A stretch of DNA of 64,000 bases, taken from NCBI GenBank assembly GCA_947471745.1, contig CANJKZ010000264.1, positions 317,501-381,500 of the forward strand. Reading direction: 5' to 3'. Shown here in pieces: positions 57,901-64,000 of this stretch. The position numbers and the translations under genes were made by a program. Below the pieces are notes generated by a model, which saw only the letters and a list, made by a program, of their open reading frames with translations, was not told the origin of the DNA and did not search any database. Positions within the stretch are counted from its first letter, which is position 1. Each line of letters starts with the position of its first letter. Source of the stretch: Closterium sp. Naga37s-1. Its lineage: Eukaryota; Streptophyta; Zygnematophyceae; Desmidiales; Closteriaceae.

Positions 57901-60897
57901 ACCTGGTACCAGGAAGAGTGGGGGTGGGGGGAGGGACGGAGTGCGGTAGGGGAAGAGGCGGTAGTAGGGGACCGACTCGTCAAACGTGACGTCCTGGGAG
58001 GACAGAACACGGCGAGAGGTGGGGTGGTAAAACTGCCACCCAGGCGCGTCAGGGGGGAACCCCAGGAAGACGCAAGGAGCAGCACGAGGGGATAGTTTGT
58101 CCGCAGAAAGGTCGCGGACAAACGCCCGAGATCCCCAGACCCGGAACGCCGACGCATCGCCAACCTTCCCCGTCCACAGCAAGGCTGGGGAGGTCTCCGG
58201 CCTGGAGACCCTGGGGTGGAGGTTGATCTGATGCGCCGCGTACCTCACCGCAAACGGCCACAGAAAATGGGGGGCAGCCGTATGCATCATAGACGTACGA
58301 GCGACGTCCATGACCATGCCAATGCGGCGCTCAGCAATCCCATTTTGCTGCGGTGAGTCCGGAAGCGTGAAGGTCTGACGGATGCCCCGTGCACGACAGT
58401 AGGCACGCAGAAGGCCAGAGGAGAACTCTCCGCCTCTGTCCGAGTGCAGACGCAGAACAGGAAAGTCCGAGCCGAAGCTCTGCCTGAGCTGGAGACGAGC
58501 TGCGCGGATCCAGTCGATCAGCACCTCAGTGACATCACCCTTGCTGCGCAAGGGGAACACTGTGGTGTAACGCGAGTAGTCGTCAACAACGAGCAGGAAG
58601 TAGCGCTCGTGACCCTGTCCACGGACGCGGGCTGGGCCCCACACGTCCATGTGAAGTGTCTGCAACGGGGCCTCTGTCGAAGGAAACTGGGAGGAGTGAG
58701 GGGCAGCACGCTGGCGCTCCTCGACACAGGGGACACAGGCAGGGCCAGGGCCCTGAGGAAGGGGAGGGAGGGACCGGGGGAGACCGGACACAAGAAGACG
58801 GGAGGCCATACCTCTGAGCCGAAGCAGAGAGGGGTGGCCAAGGCGGTGGTGCCAGAGGAGAGTCTCGTGAGACAGGAGACGACACGAACAGGGGGCAGAC
58901 TCAGGACCAGACCTGGACGCCGCAGCAAACACCTTACCCGACGTAACTACCCTACCAGACTCAGCAACTGGAGGAGACGCAGTGGTCAGAGTGTACAGGC
59001 TCGACCCCGGCTGACGGGTGAACGTAGCCAGGTGTCGGCCTGTGCCAGCCTCTGTACAGTGGGTCACTCGCTGACGTGCAGGAGTGAACTGGTGGACACC
59101 CGCATCCTGTAGGTCAGCACCACTCACCAGGTTCGTTGAGAACGAGGGGAGGTAGAGACCAGACAGGGTGCCAGAGGGAGCCGCCGGACACGGGAGGACT
59201 GTGGAGAAACGAGACAGGACCGGACCCCCAGAGGGGTCAGCGAGAGACACCGCAACCGGCCGACTAAGCGGCGTGAGTGTGGTGCGGTCCCGAAAGAAGG
59301 AGCGAGACGCCCCAGAGTCAAGAGTGAAGGTGAGGGAGGCCGAAGCCGACGCGGTACCTGAGAGAGCAGACTCACCAGTACCTGAGGACGCAGACACACC
59401 AGCACCTAGAGCTGCAGCGTCGTAAGCACCTAGGGCAGCAGCCTCACCAGTACCTAGAGCAGCAGTCTCAATGCCCGGATCGGGCTGGAAACACCGGTAA
59501 CAGTCACCCTCATCACTAATAGACACAGCATACATGGCAGAGAGAATAGCATCAAAGTCCAGATGAAAGATGGCAACTCCCGCCCTAGACAGCTCGTCCC
59601 AGCGAGGGATCTCGGAGGCCTCCGGGAACTGGTGACGCCATGCGTCCGTCAGGCGGCCAAAGCAGCGCGGAGTGGGGTGCGCACCCCCACACTGCTCACC
59701 CGCACGGTCGCCGGTGCGCAGGACGTAGGTACACGGACCAAAACCCCCACCCCGCTGGCGTGCAGTGTACCACTCACGGAGCTGCTGAGGGGACAGGGTC
59801 GCACGACCACGCTGCTGCTGCTGGCGCGAGCCACCACCGGAGCCACTCCTCTGCAAAGACCCGCGACCAGTTCCACCGCCACCCCCACCGCCTCCACCGC
59901 CTCCACTGCCTCCACTGCCGCCGCCGCCTCCACCGCCTCCTCCGCCGCCGCCTCCTCCACCACCTCCGCTACCACCGCCACCGCCGCCGCGGCCTCCGCC
60001 TCCACTGCCGCCACCGAACCCCCCACCCCCACCTCCACCTCCACCGCTACCCCCACTCCCCCCACTGCCTCCACCTCCACCTCCACCGCCCGCTCCTCCA
60101 GCTCCCTTGCCCCCCTTGCCCTTGCCAGGGCGGCGTCTCCCGCTAGGGGCAGACGCCGCACCGACCGACTCAAGACCAAGGAGGTCGGCCGAAGCAGCAG
60201 AGGCAACAGAGGGCAGCAGGGGGGAGGGAGAACACCCCTCAAAGATGGGGGTGCGCGGGTCACCTCGAGAGGCTCCTACAGCGACTATGCTCTTTTCTAT
60301 CGCGAGGAGGGCCTTCTCGAGGAGGTCTACAGTGAGTGTGGTGGGACAGACTGAGAGAAAGTGGTCCCTGACTACTCGAAGGGAGTCAGGGAGGCGAGTG
60401 ACTAGGAAGTACAGAGTGATGTACATGGGGGGGGGGTTCGCGGTGCAGAAGTCAGCAGGAAGTGCAGCGCGGTAGCGAGTGTCACTAGTGCGGAGGTGCG
60501 TAATGAGGTCAGCAACGGTGGGAAAAGAAGCAAGGTCAGGGAAGAGGTACGGCAGCATGAGACGGCTCAGTGCAGCAGTGGAAGGGGAGGAGTAGCGCGC
60601 GACTACAGCGGCGTACAAGGTCTGAGCACTCTTGTACTGACTAAAGTGCGCACGCTCGGAGGTAGGGAGGTGGCGACGCACAGCAAGACGTGCAGCAGCA
60701 TCGCGCGTGGCCCACTGGGAGCGAACAGTGGCGTCAGCATCAGCAGCAGGGGCAGGGGAAGCGCCAGAGGTGAGGTCAAAGAGAGAGAGGCCGTCCGCCC
60801 TATCGCACTGTAAGAACAGCTGTAGGTCATCTACCCAGACCTCAAAGTCAATGGCCCGACCCTCAGCGTCAAAAGTGAGGACACTAGGGGTAGCCAT
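54934..60897 (-). CDS. Element E gag-pol polyprotein, 1987 residues, uninterrupted
   Basis: Start chosen at 60897 (MATPSVLTFDAEG) because A and B begin there; the frame is open 14 codons further upstream. Gag with DLQLFLQCDRADG and LYAAVVARYSSP; the C run that breaks A and G is in frame here (10 bases); Gly/Ser tract; finger C-X13-C-X3-H-X4-C; protease LDSGASRSFFRD; pre-integrase HHRLGHPS; integrase HMDVWGP...LHSDRGGEF...NGIAERR; linker of about fifteen GGAEP(R/G)GA units; RT with YVDD at 1661-1664; RNase H ADASW, CEAEIYA, YVDNKAM and NTADVFTKALPP. All expected catalytic residues are present. With B it is a candidate active autonomous element. Confidence -1.
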   Translation of the reverse strand: MATPSVLTFDAEGRAIDFEVWVDDLQLFLQCDRADGLSLFDLTSGASPAPAADADATVRSQWATRDAAARLAVRRHLPTSERAHFSQYKSAQTLYAAVVARYSSPSTAALSRLMLPYLFPDLASFPTVADLITHLRTSDTRYRAALPADFCTANPPPMYITLYFLVTRLPDSLRVVRDHFLSVCPTTLTVDLLEKALLAIEKSIVAVGASRGDPRTPIFEGCSPSPLLPSVASAASADLLGLESVGAASAPSGRRRPGKGKGGKGAGGAGGGGGGGGSGGSGGSGGGGGGGGGFGGGSGGGGRGGGGGGSGGGGGGGGGGGGGGGGGSGGSGGGGGGGGGGGTGRGSLQRSGSGGGSRQQQQRGRATLSPQQLREWYTARQRGGGFGPCTYVLRTGDRAGEQCGGAHPTPRCFGRLTDAWRHQFPEASEIPRWDELSRAGVAIFHLDFDAILSAMYAVSISDEGDCYRCFQPDPGIETAALGTGEAAALGAYDAAALGAGVSASSGTGESALSGTASASASLTFTLDSGASRSFFRDRTTLTPLSRPVAVSLADPSGGPVLSRFSTVLPCPAAPSGTLSGLYLPSFSTNLVSGADLQDAGVHQFTPARQRVTHCTEAGTGRHLATFTRQPGSSLYTLTTASPPVAESGRVVTSGKVFAAASRSGPESAPCSCRLLSHETLLWHHRLGHPSLLRLRGMASRLLVSGLPRSLPPLPQGPGPACVPCVEERQRAAPHSSQFPSTEAPLQTLHMDVWGPARVRGQGHERYFLLVVDDYSRYTTVFPLRSKGDVTEVLIDWIRAARLQLRQSFGSDFPVLRLHSDRGGEFSSGLLRAYCRARGIRQTFTLPDSPQQNGIAERRIGMVMDVARTSMMHTAAPHFLWPFAVRYAAHQINLHPRVSRPETSPALLWTGKVGDASAFRVWGSRAFVRDLSADKLSPRAAPCVFLGFPPDAPGWQFYHPTSRRVLSSQDVTFDESVPYYRLFPYRTPSLPPPPLFLVPGPPQVDPLPPQGPAPSGVSQVDAVEPVEVTGDSGAAEGAEAGGAVPGGAEPRGAGPGGATSGGAEPRGAEPGGAEPRGAEPGGAEPGGAEPGGAEPRGAEPRGATSGGAEPRGATPGGAEPGGAPPGGSPSASSRREPLSPQELREWFARRWRRAAGAGGPSAAEGAAVAGPGSARPGCTGAGAAEGVGAETTAGSPTGGAPGAAGGSGATGGAAGAGAPAEGSGAVPAASSVAARPRPYFVPLLQQVLGLPPSTGPPPPLECPQPVSSQLQLQPTSPLPAPSPYTGPTGGLAERREPASRPASPVRAARTSGRGLRQRPPPVPGTHRMSLRPSTAPLRAPLPSPPESSLPALADPESDSLRTASPTVTRLLATVVTDPSFESTAASALVTELVDFAARCRLDYAASLVAESESVCPPSVGGECALGTDVLEDRQEEFQCLAAASPHLVSVLLTPEGDPDALDIPTPRSYAEAIEGPYSSQWQAAMDAEMASWKSTGTYVDAVPPPGANIVSGMWIFRVKRPPGSPPVFKARYVARGFSQRQGVDYFQTFSPTPKMTTLRVLLHVAAHRDYELHSLDFSTAFLQGSLHEEIWLRRPPGFTGSFPPGTQWSLRRPVYGLRQAPREWHDTLRTTLAALGFAPSTADPSLFLRTDTSLPPFYILVYVDDLVFATADTAGLAYVKSELQKRHTCTDLGELRSYLGLQITRDRARRTITLTQSHMVQQVLQRFGFTYSSPQATPLSTRHSLSALPSDESVESSGPYPELVGCLMYLMTCTRPDLAYPLSILARYVAPGRHRPEHMAAAKRVLRYLCSTSGMGLVLGGRSPVVLTGHADASWADDQATQRSSQGYTFSLGSGSVSWRATRSSSVLGSSCEAEIYAGAMAAQELRWLTYLLTDLGEPPRSPPVLYVDNKAMLALCREQRLEHRTKHIALRYFLARELQQRGQLRLAYVASEANTADVFTKALPPCDHQRFCTQLGLVPVLPHLLSS

Positions 60898-61868
60898 GAC
60901 AGCAGTAGACCAGCAGTGCAAGGAGTAGGGGAAGAGCACGCAGTGACAGAGGGTCTGTGCTCACCGGACAGGGCTGCTCGGGCGGCTCGGCTGCAGGGCG
61001 ACTCGGCCGCTGGGCGGCTCGGCGGCTGGGCGGCTCGGCAGCTGGGCGGCTCGGCGGCTGGGCAGTCGGCTGCACGGCGGCTCGACTGGTGGGCGGCCGG
61101 GCGGCTCGGCTGCAGCGCGGCTCGGCGGCGGGGCGGCTCGGCTGCTCTGCTGCTGGGCGGCTCGGCTGCGCTGCTGTTGGGCGGCTCGGCTGGGCCGCTG
61201 ACGTAGGGCGGCGGGGCCGCTGTAGAGGAGTGGCGGGGCCGCTGCAGAAGGACGGCGGGGCCGCTAGGTAGTGAGGCGGCGGGGCCGCGAAGACGGGCGG
61301 CGGGGCCGCTGCAGAGAAGCGGCGGGGCCGCAGTGAAGGGCGGCGGGGCCGCAACGAGAGAGGCGGGGGGGCCGCAGCGAGAGAAGCGGCGGGGCCGCGA
61401 AGTCGGGCGGCGGGGCCGCTGAGTAGGGCGGCGGGGCCACAGTGAGAGGCGGCGGGGCCGCAGCGAGAGAGGCGGCGGGGCCGCGAGAGGAGGGCGGCGA
61501 CGGGCCGTAGGCTGCGCGAAGCCGCAGGTAAGGGCGGCGACGGGCCGGGGCGGCTCGAAGCCGCAGGTAGAGGCGGCGCGAAGCCGCGGGAAGGGCGGCG
61601 ACGGGCCTGGGCGGCGCGAAGCCGCAGGTAGGGGCGGCGCGAAGCCGCCGGTGAGAGCGGCGCAAAGCCGCGGGTAAGGGCGGCGACGGGCCGGGAAAAG
61701 GGCGGCGCGCCGCAGCCGCTAGGGCGGCTCGACGCGACCGTAAGGGCGGCGCGACGGGCCGCTAGGTGCGGCTAGACGGGCCGCTAAAAAAAAAGGGCAG
61801 GCGCGACTCGAGGCGCGCTTCGGTGGGCCCAAGGAACAGTCCCTAGGAGGGGACCTGCTCTGATTCCA
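60898..61868 (-). repeat. Element E leader: GC-rich repeats and primer-binding site
   Basis: GGCGGCTCGGC-type units at 60970-61200, GGCGGGGCCGC-type units at 61200-61500, GCGAAGCCGC-type units at 61500-61680; sense RNA is C-rich. Ends with primer site TGGAATCAGAGCAGGTCCC. Confidence -1.
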
Positions 61869-62000
61869 TGTGAAAATGAGAACGAGAATGAATGAACTAT
61901 GAAATGAAGTGAGTACAAATATGAAACCCTAATTAGTTGTACCCCCTATGGGATACCCCACTATAGCCTACACAACAGCATAAGCTACAATGTTCTGACA
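61869..62000 (-). repeat. Element E, 5' LTR
   Basis: 132 bp, one mismatch to 54590-54721, followed by CGAAT. Confidence -1.
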
Positions 62001-62109
62001 CGAATTATATTCGTAACAACGTTGAATCGATTAACCGTGCGACAATCACGACCAATTCCGTTTGATTCCACTATGAGAAAAAAATAACAGTACGGTTGTG
62101 CTTACTACA

Positions 62110-62212
62110 TCAGGGTGAGAACAAATAATCTTCAGCACCAACTGCTCTACCACCAAAAAGTGGGTGATTCATTGCAGGGCGCCAGCTCTGGCACACACCA
62201 CTTTCTAGAAAA
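62110..62212 (-). pseudogene. Unknown gene, copy 3: only the last ~34 codons remain
   Basis: Minus strand encodes FLESGVCQSWRPAMNHPLF, GGRAVGAEDYLFSP and stop TGA at 62112-62110, matching the C-termini of copies 1 and 2. Homology to copy 2 ends near 62212 and copia Y sequence starts near 62222, so the rest of the gene has been replaced. Confidence -1.
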
Positions 62213-62221
62213 GGTGAGGTA

Positions 62222-64000
62222 CCAAGGCTTGTTCGCGACCCTGATCGCGCTCTGGTTGTCGGAGTGCAGGCGGAAGTTCGGCGAAGCTGTAATTTTCGCC
62301 TCATGCAGCAGTTCCTGAAGGTAGAGGCCTTCGCGAATGACTACTGTTGCTGCGATGAACTCGGCTTCCGCCGATGACAGGGCAACCAGCTCCTGTTTCT
62401 GCGAATTCCAGGAGATGGGGCCGCTGGGCTCGAGGCGGAAAAGAAAGCCTGTCCTGAACCGTCGATTGTCGAGGTCAGCGGCATGATCAACATCCACGTA
62501 GCCGACGAGGTTGAAGGACGCGGTTGGGATGGTGGAGTAGCAGAGCCCAACATTGGGCGTGGAGATGAAGAACTGGAGAGCCTACTGAAGATCTAGGAGA
62601 TTCTCAACAGTTGGTTTGCGGGAGCACTGAGTTAACTGAGAGATCGGGCCTGCAGGTAACAGAGGCGAAGAGTAGGCATCCCAACTGCTGCTGGTAGGTC
62701 TGAAGCCCAGTGGGGGACAAGTCTTTGTTGTCAGGCTTGTGGTTGGGTCCTGGAGTGCGGTAAGGGGTGGAGAGTGGTGCAGGTGCAACGTTGAAGCGCT
62801 TGCCAAGTTCCTCTTTGTACTTGGCTGCTGAGAGATGAATGGCTTCTGGCGAGAGATTTTGAGCCCGAGAAACTGCTTCACGTCGTGGTTGCAGGTGATG
62901 TCAACGCGCCCCGCGAGATTTTTCTCGAACTGTTCAAGCAGTTCGTTGCTCGATCCTGTGTAGAGGAGTTCGTCGACGTAGACCGTGAGTAGAATGTATT
63001 CGCCGCGGAAAACGCGGCGATACATGCCGGGATCGTGAGGCAGCTACTTGAAGCCTATCTCAAGGGGGATGTTGTGCAGGTACTGCTGCCAGAGCCTTGG
63101 CGCATGTTTGATCCCATAAAGGGACTTTCGCAGCTGGCACACACGTGAGTCTCCCTCGCCGTATGTGTGCGGCTGCTCCACGTAGATTATAGCATCTACT
63201 AATGCGTAGAGGAATGGGTTCTTCACGTCGATCTGTCAGAGCGGGAGGTGTCGGGCGGCAGCGATGGCGAGCAGGATTCTGACGGAGGTGTGGCGGCTGA
63301 CCGGCGCAAACGTTTGGTCGAAGTCGATGCAGTGGCTCTGGTCGTAGCCTTGTACAACCTAGCGCGCCTTGAATCGCTCAATCGTGCCGTCCGCTGCGGT
63401 CTTCACGCGGAAGACCCATTTCCCGAGAGAGAATCCTTCTCCCCTTGATTGCCGCTCGATCAATGAGCACCCAGGTATCGCGGGACTCAAGTGCCTTGAT
63501 TTCCGCATCCATCGTCTCGCGCCATTCCTTGCTGTGTGGTCCCGCGAGAGCTTGGCGCAGATTCTTCGGCTCGATGACACGTGGCTCTGTTGAGGTGGCG
63601 GTGTGGAGCCCGAGAAGTTGAAGTCCAGAGACGGTGCTGTCGTGGCGGTGCTGCGGGATGACCTCCTGCACATCGTCATCGTCGCTTTCTGGTTCAGGTG
63701 GTGCTGGCGGTGCTGCGCCTCTGCCGCTTTCGCTTCCGCTTCCGCTTCCGCTTCCGCTTGCGCCCGCTCCTCCTCCAGGGGAGTCGTCATCATCGTCGTC
63801 GCTACCGCGGCGATCACCTCCTGTGAACTCGCCTCTGGTGTCCTGCTCCAGAATGGCTGCTGCAGCTTGGTCCTCAGGTGAGGCGTAGCTGTGCCCGTTG
63901 TTGGCGTAAACGTGATTCGCGTTCGCCTCTTCGTCTTCGCGGAATTGCCTGAGAAAGAGCCGCTCGTAGAAAATGACGTCACGCGCATTTGCGACCTTCT
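62222..64000 (-). mobile_element. Element Y: truncated, decayed lineage 2 copia element, continues past the right edge
   Basis: Closely related to X. From right to left: linker with SESDDDD-like and Ala/Glu-rich coding; RT start RQALAGPHSKEWRETMDAEI, KWVFRVK; HxxxNPFLYALVDAIIYVEQP, RKSLYGIKHAPRLWQQYL; YVDE/LLYTGSS where X has YVDD (the second Asp is lost); RNase H VDADH/VDVDH context, QELVALSSAEAEFIA and SDNQSAIRVANKPW. Frame breaks occur between about 62500 and 63360. The 3' end (rest of RNase H and LTR) is missing at 62222, where it abuts copy 3. The gag side lies beyond 64000. Confidence -1.

Larger units (their letters stand above)
54590..62000 (-). mobile_element. Element E: intact-looking copia retrotransposon, nested in a solo LTR
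   Basis: 7411 bp; 132-bp LTRs (54590-54721, 61869-62000) with one difference; perfect target duplication CGAAT (54585-54589, 62001-62005). Primer site TGGAATCAGAGCAGGTCCC is the closest in lineage 1 to the standard TGGTATCAGAGC. One uninterrupted gag-pol ORF. It sits 13 bases from the end of the X-family solo LTR. Confidence -1.
47969..62018. repeat. Solo LTR of the X family, split by elements F and E
   Basis: Three pieces, 47969-48122, 54320-54589 and 62006-62018, align in order with the 425-bp X LTR (start TGCTGCGATCAGATG, end ATTCGTAACA), about 437 bp in total. Target duplication ACGTT flanks the outer ends (47964-47968 and 62019-62023). No internal X sequence remains, so it is an LTR-LTR recombination product that later received F (duplication ATTAC) and E (duplication CGAAT). 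Confidence -1.

Overview
The window looks like a repeat-dense piece of a plant-lineage nuclear genome that makes the betaine lipid DGTS. The left edge carries a spliced DGTS-synthase (BTA1-type) gene, a family known from green algae, bryophytes, lycophytes and ferns but absent from seed plants. Nearly all the rest is Ty1/copia LTR retrotransposon DNA with plant-style initiator-Met-tRNA primer sites. The very GC-rich, Gly-rich copia family reminds me of charophyte (desmid-type) algae. That is recollection and was not checked.

Layout. 1-885: 5' part of the BTA1-like gene, minus strand, with two introns whose splice sites can be read. 1564-4272: a 902-codon minus-strand ORF of unknown function (copy 1 of a family). 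5019-36618: one old copia element (X, 425-bp LTRs) split by five later insertions, each with a perfect 5-bp target duplication: A (6552-13955), non-autonomous C (15221-17118), B (17673-25167), D (26616-34265, plus strand) and a 345-bp miniature TRIM (35257-35601). 36619-46572: host-like DNA with copia G (36744-44047) and a frameshifted copy 2 of the unknown gene. 46573-47968: spacer with one unrecognised ORF. 47969-62018: a solo LTR of the X family split by copia F (48123-54314) and copia E (54590-62000). 62024-64000: the last ~34 codons of the unknown gene (copy 3) abutting a truncated X-like copia (Y) that runs off the window.

Two copia lineages are present. Lineage 1 (A, B, D, E, G and derivative C) has 125-161 bp LTRs with a TATA-like box at the extreme edge, a C-rich tandem-repeat leader, one long gag-pol ORF with a poly-Gly tract, an unusual C-X13-C-X3-H-X4-C finger, and a shared 3' module ending in TATGGGGGTG. 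Lineage 2 (X, F, Y) has 345-425 bp LTRs, a classical CCHC knuckle (seen in F) and a protease motif with Cys where Gly or Ala is usual. B and E have uninterrupted polyproteins and near-identical LTRs, so they are young. D, F, G, X and Y are broken.

The most unusual object is the TRIM in X. Its LTR end plus 69-bp internal region contain A-box and B-box sequences of a tRNA-type RNA polymerase III promoter, with a TTTT terminator candidate in the second LTR. I saw no rRNA genes, genuine tRNA genes or CRISPR arrays.
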